Shown here one piece after another: positions 1 to 12,600 of a DNA stretch of 43,128 nucleotides (position 1 is its first letter; the number at the start of each line of letters is the position of its first letter). The notes beneath the pieces were generated by a model. That model saw only the letters and a list, made by a program, of their open reading frames with translations. It searched no databases and had not been told where the DNA came from. Origin of the DNA: Branchiostoma floridae (Eukaryota; Chordata; Leptocardii; Amphioxiformes; Branchiostomatidae); assembly GCF_000003815.2 (NCBI RefSeq), contig NC_049989.1:18830311-18873438 (forward strand), read 5' to 3'. The translations under genes were made by a program, and so were the position numbers.

Positions 1-75
1 CTGTAGTGTTCATACCCCCTGTAGTTTTCATACCCCCTGTAGTGTTCATACCCCCTATAGTGTCCATACCCCTGT
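1..75. repeat. 18-bp tandem repeat at left edge
   Basis: The window opens inside a minisatellite with an 18-bp unit reading CTGTAGTGTTCATACCCC. About four copies are visible, with one- or two-base differences, and the last decays after position 75. The array probably extends beyond the window. A 71-codon open stretch reading through it is a by-product of the repeat and is not called as a gene. Confidence 0.85.
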
Positions 76-642
76 GGCATCTGTACCTCTCCTTTTGTCA
101 ATACCCCCTGTTTTGTTCATAGTCATACCCACTGTAGTGACATGTATTGTAGGCATATATGGTACAATGTACCTCCAGTGTTTAACATCTAATATGTACT
201 GTAGAACAGGGAACCTAATAGAACAACAAAATTTACCATTTACTTGGCCTGGATTTGAACTACATGTATTACAAAGACATACTGTCTAAGATCTACAGAA
301 TGACGATGTGATTTTGTTTAGCCTAAAGCCTGTTTCGGTCTTTTAATACATCATGATACGCTTAGGAGGAGACATGGCCTGTGTTTACCCAATCTCTCGC
401 TGGCTGGGGTTAATGACCCCCTCCAGGGTGGTGCAATTATAAGGCCAGCCGCTAGGAGCGTGATTGTAGTCAGGCTAGGAGGAGACATACATTTTGTAAA
501 TGTCAGCAAACTGCTAACCAATCAGAAATACCCATACCCGTGGTTATGCATAAAATTTGATTATATCAACGAGATTGCCTGAAGCCAATTGTAATCTCTG
601 ATAGTCTTGTTCAATCCACAGACACAGGGCGCATAAGCTAGG
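76..642 (+). promoter_or_regulatory. 5' flank and probable promoter of TMEM116
   Basis: No gene is seen here. A CCAAT box (CTAACCAATCAG, core at 518-522) lies about 120 bases before the start codon, a usual position for a TATA-less promoter; no TATA box is evident. Two copies of TAGGAGGAGACAT (about 363-375 and 476-488) flank a segment of about 110 bases, which could be a small duplication or repeat fragment. The transcription start cannot be placed from sequence alone. Confidence 0.35.
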
Positions 643-3600
643 ATGGACCCGACCACAGCAGACATGTCAACTGTAAGGGACAGGCTGGACCCAAACAGCT
701 GCACAGCTGATGATGAAGACAAGAAAAATGTAAGTCTTTTACTTGTTGAGGAATTCTCTTTAGTCTTACCCTTTGAAAGTGTTGTTTTTTTTGTTAATCA
801 CTTCAGTTAAATGACCTATTGTGTGCTTTTTGCTAATGTCTGTATAAGTGTGCGTTTGTCACAATGGGTTCTAGCCATCGTCAGTCCTTTCGTTTGTTGA
901 CGGAATTTTGCTGATGGGGACGGACAAAAATTTTGCCTGTTCCGTCCTCTGTGAACATCAAGATATTAATTGAAGCAAGCTGAGTCTACCAGCAAAATGT
1001 GCCCCTCAAAATAAAGGAAATTAACATTTCAGAAGGTCTAGATTTCAAACTTTTCCTGGGGGATCTCCATTAAAAATCCGGGGGACGGAAAGAAATTTGA
1101 GGCTGGCTAGAACACTGGTATGTCGTCTGAAGTCATGTGACCCATGCATGTCAGGTGAATGACACAGCCTGGATTTGAACTTAAATGACTTCTTTGTCCA
1201 GAGGCATGCTTGTTCTAAACCAAACAGAAACAAACATGGATGTTTTTGTTGTTGTTTTTTCCAGATGGAAGCCCTTAGCTACATCCATATGGTCATGTCA
1301 ACTATCAGGTAAGGTCTTCTCTTTGTTTGTCACTGAGTTGAAAGAGTGGAGAGTGACGTAGAAATAGTTTGTGAATGTCATTGACTTTAAAGTTGTGTTG
1401 TGTTGGCCAAAGTTACCTTCTGCCTGTAACATAAAGGTTACTGAGCTGTAATGGAAACAAATGTGTATTGCTTAGGCCTAGGAAAAAAAATGTTGTGTTT
1501 CCTGTTTCCCTACCTACCCTAGAAAAACCTGCCGACCCTAGACTTTTTTTTGGGGTGGGCAGAGGAGTCAGTTTCCAGTTAGAATTTTTATTCATCGTGC
1601 TTCCTATTGAAGCAAAAACACTGCTTGTCCTATCTAATGAAGGATAAATGTATCTATTGTGCACAAAATTAAAGTTTGATATTAAAAGAGAAGTGTCCTC
1701 ATGCACTTCAGTTTACTTTGTTTGACTGTATTGTAATATCTATCACTAGAGTTTTGGCCAGCTTAAAAAAAATTAAGAAAAAAAAGAGAAGATAATCCCT
1801 ACCTACCGACCCTAATTTTTTCAGGACTGAAACAGGAAACACAACATTTTTTTTCCTCTGAGGCCTTATTGGGTTGCAGTGTTCTCACCAGGTTTTCTCA
1901 AGGCATAGGGGCATCTTATTATAGTGCAGCAATGTGGTACGTTATGCAGGTGTGAGCATTGTAAGGGGTCTGGGGGGAATCCTTTGCCTAAAATTTTTTT
2001 AAATCTTTAACCCCTGAATAACTATTTCCTGCATTTTGAGGACCAAATATGGAAATATATCCAACTTTGTTTTACCTTGGTTGTAATTACAAAAATACAA
2101 AAAACTCTCTTTTGTTCAATCTGACATTAAAACCCAGCATCTAGGGGTCCAAATCACAGCATAGGGGATCCAAATCACAGAAAAGGCCTCAGCGCGCGGC
2201 AGAGTTCCTGTTTCTCAACAACAACACCTCGGCCTACCGCCCATGCTTCTACATAATACAGGACAAAGTGCCTTGTGGCACATCTTGAGATAAGGTGCAG
2301 CTAGTGTAACAGGTGGTGGTGCACAAAAAAATATGAACGAACTGGGGAAAAAAGTGCACAAAATGAACTGAACTGCATGTGCAACAATTATCTTTGTACA
2401 ACAGCCACACTTTTAGTTAACAAAATGTGCCCTGAGTGAATGCTTTTGTAAGAGTGACAAGGTAATGAGGATATATGACAAATTAAAATACTCCATCTAA
2501 CCAGCTACTCTGTACAAGGCCCTTGTAGGGTCATAGGGAGGAATTAGGCCAACTTACACAATCGCCCTCATTTCAACACCTCGCTAAATGCTGATAAAAT
2601 CAGATAAAACAGGATGACACTCCTGGGAGAAAGGCCAAATTGTTTCAATGACAACCTGACGCAGTAGACAACTGTTCCACACTCAAGTTTCCATGGCAAT
2701 GTCTTGCTCCATTACACAGAATAAGACCTATAGCAGCTGCTATGACCTTAGGTCAACGGACGGACGGATATAGAGCAGACTTGCGTAAGATTGACCATCT
2801 AGAAGTGTTTACAGTGTGACAGTTACAGTTGTATAAGTTTCCACATTGCAATCAGTGCTCGAAAACCACCTGCCTTTAACCCACACCATTAATCATTATT
2901 ATGTGTGATCTAAAACTCTTGGTAAAAGATAGATTAAAAAAAGGTATATCTATGTCCTGGAGACAGAATAACAGCTATAGTTATGACCTTAGGTCAACGG
3001 ACGGACGGATATAGAGCAGACTTGCATAAGATGGAACATCTAGAAATACATTACTGTTGTGTAAACTTCCACCTGTTCTGCAAGCCTAGCCACACCTTTC
3101 ATTCATTATCATGTGTAAGCTAAAAACTCTTGGTACAAGATAAATAAAAAAACTTTCTATTAGGTATATCTATTGGTCTATTATTTCCAAAAAGAATTCT
3201 GAGATAAATGCTAAGAAATGCAGGAAATGCAAAGACGATTCAGCTTTCCGTAATTGCTATCTGTGGAATTATGTGAATGAGATCTGAACAAATGCTTATG
3301 TTTTTGGTGTGTCTGTGTTTTTGTGCTTGCATGAATATGCTTGGTTGGTTGGTTGGTTGTGTTTCTGAATATTTGTGGTTAACATAAGTAAGACCAGCTA
3401 GATGGATTGTGATGATATTTGGTATGTGGCTAGATCTTGGGAAGACAAAGGTCAAGATGAAGTTTGAGCCCCCTGGTGTCTGACCTTGGTACTGCAGCAG
3501 AAGTTCCATTTTTTGAATCTTCTGTCCTGGATGTGTTAGTACACATTGTAGTCAAAAACACACCAAATTATGCTAATATGTGCATCATATATTTTTCTTA

Positions 3601-6600
3601 TTTTCTTTTATTCCAGTATCTTTGGAACCCTGTCCATCATCCTGTACTCAATCGTCAAGAAGATTTTCAGGAGCGCAGAGGTGAGGCAAAATGACATGAC
3701 ATGTTGTTTACCTGTTGTTTTATCATGTGAGACTGCTGAGGAACTTCTGTAAGTAGTTTCATCAGGTTGGTTTAATTACTAATAGTAAGGTTCTTCAAAA
3801 CACAACCAGAATTGTACTCACTTCCAACAAGCAGTGCCACCTACATCGGCTATAAGTTAAGCAGCAAAAATCAGACCCAGTCATTCTAACCCTGATGATG
3901 GTGTCTGACAGACACGGAAATGTTGGAAGTGAGTACAAGTCTGGTTGTGTTTCGAAGAACCTTACTATATCAGCTGAGGAACTGTAGTTGGATAATTTGA
4001 TGAGTCCAACCCTAATGTGTTAGAAAACAGGTGGCTAGTAGTACTAGGGAGAAACGTTGCAGTCCATTACACATGGAGTGGCCTCGGGTAGCATGAGATG
4101 GATATTTTCCGCTTGCTCGCTCTTCCTTTCACTAACTTGTCTGTGGAAGTCCGCCTCTTCTGACCGGCATTCAGTCTGTAACAGCCTGCTTGAAGATTCT
4201 ATATAGTATGACATCAAAAATCGTATATATAACGACCTACGACAGATGTAATCAAGTAAAACATTGTACTTGTTTGTTTGAACCTTTGGTTATTCACAAA
4301 AGCTCAAATGGGCCTGCAGGCCACTTTTCATAGAGGTCATGAGGGAAGAGGTCATGAGGTCAGACAAAGTTATAATATACAATGTACACTCTGAGAAAAA
4401 AATCTGATACAGTTTACATCATACATAAGTCCTTATTAGTCTTTAAGTTTTACCTAACGAAAACGACCGGTGCAATGGCCTAGTGGGTAGAGTGTTCGTC
4501 TTGCATTCGGTAGGTCGTGAGTTCGATCCCCGGCCGAGTCATACCAAAGACTCTAAAAATGGTACATGCTGCTTTCTCTGCTTAGCACTCAGCACTTAAG
4601 AGGAAGAGTATGGAAGTTAAACACACATCATTACCAGTGGTCCAGCCCCCTGCTGTAGTGGCTTGCACATCTGTGGCCCAAGGGCTTCGAAGTGGAGATG
4701 GGCGCCACCCTACGCGTCTGTAGATGCATGGGCAAACTTTAACTTTTTTTAACGAAAATGATTGTCGTATATATGATTTTGAGGCTTGTATTTTCTTGCT
4801 GATGTTCTTGTTAAGGGTGCCATGATGTCAGGGGTTATTAGGGGGCATGTTGTTAGGGTCAATAACCTCCCCTTAGATCTAGGACAATGACAAGGGAATT
4901 AACATCATTATCTTTTTATAAGATTAAGTCAGGCTGACCCTTTCCAAAGCTCCCTGACAGCAACATGTAATTTGGTGGACACATACACAAAGGGACAAAA
5001 CAACTTGATGAGGAACAGAAGACTGATTGAACACTTGTTGGAAAGCTCTTTAATGTTGCTAAAAATACATGCACCGATGAACCTAAAGATTTAAGTACAC
5101 GGAAAATGAAAGATTTTTGGGTCGACTACACAATTCTGTGACTTCAAAATTTTGAGTATACGATAGTCATGAAGATAAAACAAAGTTCATGTAAAACAAT
5201 TTTGTGTAATAAACTTGAAAGTTTTTTTTCTTCTTTTTCTTGTATTAATAATTGGATTTTAAGAATACTGTATTCAGTATACTGGTGTCCAATTAGTACC
5301 TTTAAGTTAATACTATACCAGTCTATAGCCTACATAACTAAATAGATGCAACACTTGAAACAGGAAGGCCAGTTGTCATCAAATGAGCACTCCAGAAACC
5401 CATTCCTTAAGTATTTTCTCATCAACTGATGTCACCACCAAAAGATTTGAATGTACAGTCCCCCAAACGAGTAGCAGAAGCAAACATAGGAGCGAACTAC
5501 TACCCAGATGGTACCCAGGTTGGTTTTTCCAGCCCTAGTGTAAATTCCTTACAACAGACAACCCTGTTCTTTCTTACAGGTGTGTCCCCTGGTCCACCTG
5601 GCTTTTGGATGCACAAAGGTGCACATGTACCCAGTATGTCAAGCCTTGGTGTTCATTAATTACAACAGACACTTTTGATTCGCTCCTGATGTCACTTCCA
5701 ACTTCCAGAACCTCAGCGCAATTCAGGGCTCTAGCCAGCGTACGTTTTTCCGTCAATTGACGGACAAAAATCCTTGGTGGAAGCTACAGGCTGCTTGAGG
5801 ACGCCGTCCACGGCTGTAAAAGCCACACACTATTTGTTTTGCTATTGTTATTTTTGTTGACAAAGTGTGTCGGTGCCCTTTTGCATACAATAATCTCTTT
5901 AAAAAGTTGTTTTTCAAGGTCTCAGTTCAGTCTCTCTAACTCCTGGAATAGTGTTTTCGCGACAATGGGAATTGGCTGACGGAAAAAAATTTTGAGCTGG
6001 CTTAAGAGCCCTGGCGCAGTTATTTCTTTGTGTTGGAACAAAGCTTAAAACTGTTCAATAACAGACAACCCTGTCCTTTTGCACAGGTGCGTCCCCTGTT
6101 CCACCTGGCGGTCGCCGACCTGCTGCTCGCTGTGTGCTGGTTGGTCGGCTCGTTGCTATGGAGATCTAGACTGGACTTAAACAACGATGCAGACAGTGAC
6201 AAGTGCTTCTACCTGCAGCTTGTCACAGAGGTGCGACACATACTCTGACACATACTCTAAGTCTTCCTCTTCCTCTTATACAAGAAAAAATGTATTCAAG
6301 ATACATACATGTATGTATGACTTTTGAAAAGATTTAAAGGAGAGAAACCAGTGGCAATTTGTATGTTCAGAAAGCCCTTAAGTGTATTTTTACCTCAGCC
6401 TCTTCTATCATAATCAATTATATGATGTCTTTTGTATCTGGCATATGATTTTTGCTTGGTTAAAAACCTGAGAAAGAACAAGAAGCATTTCAGCATCCCG
6501 AAATACATGTAATATAAAGTCCTTATGATTTCTGAGTAATTTTGATTAGTACCAACATATTAAATTCAGATTTTAGAAGTTGATGTTACATTCCTGTATC

Positions 6601-9600
6601 ATTCCAGGCTGTTCACCTGGTGACATTTTTCCTGACCATGAACTATGCGCTGAACGTTTACATCCGACTCAAGGATCGCGAGAACAAGGCCAACAACCTG
6701 TCCCTGCTCATGGTAAGGTGATCACGTCTTGACTGGCACTTGATGTTGTCAACACGTATAATTTTTTTAGTTTATTTTTTTATTTATTCAAAATGCAACT
6801 GTTACTGTAACAGTCCATTACACAGACCTATAGGCAGCACAAGCTGATTACATAGGTCTACAGATAACATTACATAACAATAGTAAATCATGGTATGTCA
6901 ACGCATGTTTGCTTTATAATACAATGATTATCATGTATATGCTATTGCTAGCTTTGCTTTCAGCTTACCTAGTAAGTGACTTAATGCTGTCATTTACGCT
7001 GTATAAACCTTAATAACATTATGGATATGACAAAAATAAAAAAAAATTACATGACTTTTGGCAAATGTAGCCAGAAAATTGCTGCTGCTTCATTTACATT
7101 TAGATACTTGTGGGTAACAAATGGCTATAATTTATAGTATTGGGTATGCTGACATTGCTTTTTAGACCTGAAGTATGTAGTTTGTTACATTTTTTAATTA
7201 TTTGTCTTCAAGTTAGTTATAGTCAAATTTGTCTGGTAGCCTTAGATAAACATATTTTTTTACAAAATTGGATGGATCAACATTAATTAATTGCTAACTA
7301 AAATTGTATGCTGCTTTGTTGCCCAAACACGATTAACAGTTTGTGTGCGCTGTCTATATTACCATGCTGTAGCTGTTGCTGCTAACGATCGCTAACTGCG
7401 TTACTTTGTTCTCAACAGTCTTCACGTTGGATGGTCTGGACCATGCGTTTAGTCTATGTGTTATCATGGTATGTTCTCATCCATACATGGTGCAAATCTT
7501 GTTGTGGTGACAGACTTTCCTATTCTTCACCTTTGAAACTCTGCTGTGAGGTGTACATGACTATTGTGCTCTTTGTAAAAAAAATCCACCTTCCATTTTT
7601 CCATCATTGTACATTTGTATATTGTAAACACTTTATCTAATAACGTATACCATGGTCACCATGGTACTTTGAGTGCTATGTTCTGATCCATACGTGTTGC
7701 AAATCTTCTTGTGGTGACAGTCGACTTTCCTCTTCTTCATGTTTTAAACTCTGCTGTGAGATGACCGTTGTACTCTTTGTAAAAAAAATCCTCCTTCCAT
7801 TTCTAAATCATTTGTATATTGTAAGCACTTTATCTACCATGGTGGTACTTTGAGTATGTTCTCATCCGTACGTGGTGATGGTAGACTTTCCTCTTCTTCA
7901 CCTCAAACTCTGCTGTGAGATGACTGTTGTTCCAACCTCCTTGCTTGTACTCTTTGTAAAAGAAAAATCTTCTCTCATTTCTTCATCATTGTACATTGTA
8001 AGCACTTTATCTACCATGATGGTGGTGCTTTCAGTCTTCTGAGTGTTATTCTGAAGCAAAGTTACTTACTTACTTAAAATGGACTTACCCAATTTTTAAC
8101 TGACCAACTCCAGTCTTTGTCAACTTCTGTGTTGTCCTTTTATTTGAGCAGTGGATTTGTCTTTCCTTTACAAAAACTGGTAGTTGGACTATTTCAACTT
8201 TTATTTTAGCATCCTTTGCAGACTTCTAGAGCGGACTGCGGAGGCATCCATTTTTAGGGGGGCACTGCTTCGCAATTTTCAACATAGACTAAGGTTCTCT
8301 ATACTGGAAAAGGGAGTTTTGCTGCACCAACTCGTATTCCCGGCATAGAGAACCTTACTTAGCCCACATTGAAAATCGTGAATCATTGCTGAAAAAAATC
8401 ATATATTAATGCTGCTGCACAAGAAGTCTGTGAAGGAGGCTAGTTTTCATTACAAAGTGCATCTCTCTAACTGTAGATTATGATTACTGTTCCTCCTGTG
8501 CAGGTTTGTCCCAGTGCTGGTGATGGTCCCAGCTGCTCTGCACAAGAAACAGGTGCTCCGGGAGGTGGACACTTGTACAAGGTCAGTAACTTAAAATCCT
8601 GGTGAACAGGTGTAAAATGTTACCTTAAGTTTCTGTCTCTCTCTTTCTCTCTCTCTGTCTCCGTCCATCTCTTTCCCTCTCTGTCTCTCTCTGTCTCTCC
8701 TTCTCTCTCTGTCCATCCCTCCATCTTTCTCTGTTCATCTCTCTTTCTGTCTGTCCTTCCATCTTTCTCTCTCTGTGTGTGCCTGTTCATCTCTCTTTGT
8801 CTCTGTCCATCTCTCTCTCTCTCTCTGCCTCTGTCAACTTGCTCTACTGAAAGTCACGAGAAAGTACAGGCAGAAACCCACTGCTTTCTATAGTTGAAAT
8901 ATGAAGGAAAACTTCATCGAACCTAAGTTGACAATTTCCTCGAAGCTTCCATGGCGTGAGGAACACATTTACCCACACAGCTCTGATCACAGTTCGTCCT
9001 TTTTTTTCACCACTAATACCTACATGCACTGATTTTCAAAAGGATGTCAACAAGACTAAATGATTATGTCCAAGATTTGAGCTCCGCACCTTATTTCTTG
9101 ATGACGATGTGATATTCTTATTGATCGCCCTGTCTGGAACATCCTACCGCCAGACACACATATGGCTCCCAATCTTACCTCCTATAAGACACTCTTGAAG
9201 TAATACTTTAGCAATAATGAAAATGAACGGACAGGCACCATGAACTACCTTACTGCTTTAATTTAAAAAAAAATGTGCTTTGTACCATGTATATGTAACT
9301 ATGTTGATAGATTAATTAGGACTTAAATGATGCAATAAAAAAAATCTGTATCTCTGTTGTATTTTATCTGACCCCTAGTTACCTCTTCCCCGATATGACC
9401 TGACCCTTATTAACCTCTTCCCTAATGACCTCAGGCCGATTTGACATTTCATTAATGAATAAAGGTTCAAACAACCAAACCCTTGTACAGAGTCAGTCTG
9501 AGTAGTTCTGATGCTGTGTCTATTCTGTTCACAGATGTTTAATGCCGTTTGGCAGGTCGTCTACCGGCAATGTAAGTATCAAACACTATAGTTGGATTTT

Positions 9601-12600
9601 CTTGTTATTAAAACTTGTGTTTTAGTAAAGCTTGATTTTTATCCGTTTGTATATTGGAAACTGTTACATCTGTCACAAAGTGGTGTGGTCTGTTCAGCAG
9701 TACAGGTATCTCTTACTTAGACTATCAAATGGCACATCTTGAGTCTATTCTTTAATTTGTTGATAGGCTGTACCGAGTGGATGGGTAGGTTAGTTGTTGT
9801 AATGTTATGTTATTTTATGTTGGGGACACCCCGGCCCCCCAGGAGGCATTGAAAAATGCCAGTAGGTGATGTACTTTTCTGGCTAAATAAATAAACTGAA
9901 ACTGAAACTGTAGGTCCTAGTCTTGTAGACCATGTGACAGACTGTCACTGGAATGTAAGGATCTCTAATCTTAACTAGAAAGGTGACATTTGCAAGCAAA
10001 TGTGTAATGTTTACCTTCACATGTTGTAGTCTAGCTCTGATAACAGTTATGTTTGATACTCAAACACATTTAATAATTTAGTGACCTGAGTCCCAGGTAC
10101 AGGTCATTGACCTTATTTGTTTGGAGAGGTAGAGGAAACAGAGCAAAAACAATGTGTTCACCTTCTGTGAAATTGGCCAAATTCTTAGATTGTCTAATGG
10201 CAATTATATATATCATTGAATTCCCAAAATAGATAGAAGTATGTCATTGGGGTAAGGGGGGACTGTGATTAGAGAGAAACACAATAGAAATTCCTTAAAA
10301 TAGATTACAATGATGTTATCCTCAGGGGAAGATTGAGAGAGATACAAAAAAAGTTCCCAAAATAGATCCCAAAATATTTTCTTTATCCTGAGGGTGCCAG
10401 TATTGGTACAGGTGCATGTTGTCTGCTCAGGATTCCCAAGAAAAGCTTGATCCGTAGAGAGAGCAACAGAAGAATGTATCTTAGATTAGGAAGTAGGAAT
10501 TTTGAAAAAGTTAAAACTCTTTTTACAATCCCTTTCCTAATCTAAGATGTATTCTTCTGTTCCTCTCTACAAAGCGCTTCTTACTGAGCATTTAGAGAAC
10601 AGGGGAAAACTTGGACCCTGGGTCTCCCAGTTACATACTATTTGGAACCAGTGGACTAGCCCCCTGCTGTAGTGATTGCACAAAGTTGTGTGGCCCACAC
10701 TACCAAAAATGGTTTTTCTTATTTTTCTTGTTTTCTTATGGAGAGAAAGATTTTCCTCGGTAAAGAAAATTCAAGGAAAGTAAGAAACCCTCTGCAAAAT
10801 CTCTGTATGTTAGTTCTTGGAGAAAGAGTTTTTCTCTATTTTTTCTTAAGTGAAGAAAGTATTTCTATTAAGATACTTGCCAGCAAGAATTTTCTAGAAA
10901 TTTAAGAAAAACTTTATTTTTCAATCTTACCATAAGATTCATTTTCTCTAAGATCAAACAGAGTATTCCATAGATTCTAACCGTAAGATCTTTAATCTTG
11001 TCATTTTTCAATTTCTACATAAAATCTGGTTTGCTAGAAGAACATTCTTGACTTTTCTTGATTTTCTTATACAGGGAGTTTGAGAAAGATGATTCTTGTT
11101 TTTCTTTCAAACAATTAAGAAGATACAAGAACTTTTTTCTTCACTTTCTTGACCAAATAATGTTAAGAAAAAGAAGAAAATAGAAACTCTAAAACAAGAT
11201 ATGACAAGCATAAAATTCACAAATGTTCTTATTTTCCTTATCCAGAAAGTTTAAGAAAGATAGTTCTTGATTTTCTTGGTTATGTTTAAGAAGATACAAG
11301 AATTCTTTTCTTCACTTACTTAATCAAATATACTTTGAAAAATTATAAAATCAAGAAATCAAAACAAAAAGTTACAACGAGCATAAAATTCTTTAATGTT
11401 ATGTTTTCCTTATTCAAAAAGCTTAAGAAAGATGCTTCTTGTTTTTCTTGGTAATGTTTAAGATATACTAGAATATATTTCTTAACTTTCTTGATTAAGA
11501 AAAACAAGATATTTTTTGGGGTTCATGGCACCTAGAGGTAGTTGCAAGATATAACAGTTGAATAGTATGGTAACCTTTCTTTTGAAATTTCTGTTGGTGA
11601 CCAAGCTATGTTTATTTCAAAGTTATGTTTTGCTTTCCTCAAATCAAAACCCATTTGGTGTCTTTGTTAAGAATTAGTCTTGGACTAACAAGAAAACATT
11701 TCTTGATTTTCTAGCCTATCTTGTCATGTGACTTTTTCTGAACTCCTGATTGGTTTATTTGTATCTCAGAGTACTGTTGGGCTACCCCAGGTGGTCCATC
11801 TCTATTTTGAACAGTTATAAGAAAATATTTCTTAACATTTCTTGTTTTTTCTAGCCTCTCTGGTCATGTGACTTTTTCTGAACCCCTGATTGGTTGATCT
11901 GTATCCCAGAGTACAGTTGGGCTACCCCATCTCCATTTTGAACAGAGTGACCGTTGCAGCAGCTCAGTTCACTACTCTTTGTATCAGTTGATGACTCGTG
12001 CCAGTTTTACAGTCAAAAGTATGGTAAAAGGGACCATGATCATGTGACTCTGGCACTGGTGACTGGGTTCATTTTGCTAAAAATCAACAACTATGCACTG
12101 GAAACAGCTGGGAACCAGATATGAAGGATAAGGTAAGTGTGCCCCCCTCCCCCACCTTGAAATACTTCAAGATAAAAGAAGTCCATGCATAGACTTTAGA
12201 GTATAGGGTTCAAAAGCAACAAGGCACAGAATCTTGACAAAGCAGTAGATATGGAGAGGCAAGAGTTGTTTCCATAGCTATATCCACATTTTGGCTGCCA
12301 AATTCTATGTGTGTCTAATCAAAATAATCGTTGGGAGATTCCATTTCATATCACAGGGTTAGTCTGCTGTATTTCGGTTCAAAAACAAATTTCATTACGG
12401 TATCAAGTAAACATACATATCTATAGGTGTCACCAGTGGGTTAAAGAATAGGTATATAGTACAGTGCATTACTGAAATTAATATATATTATTCAAAATTG
12501 TTTACTTTTTTGTTGTTTTGTGTAAGACTACGAAGTAACAAAGGTCTTTCACTTTTTCTCTAGGTGTCTGGAGGTTTTGACCATACCAAATGTCAAGAAT

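Noticed and set aside
4467-4540. A tRNA gene, suggested by A- and B-box motifs
   Set aside because: The sequence belongs to a repeated SINE with a long body and target duplications; no closed acceptor stem.
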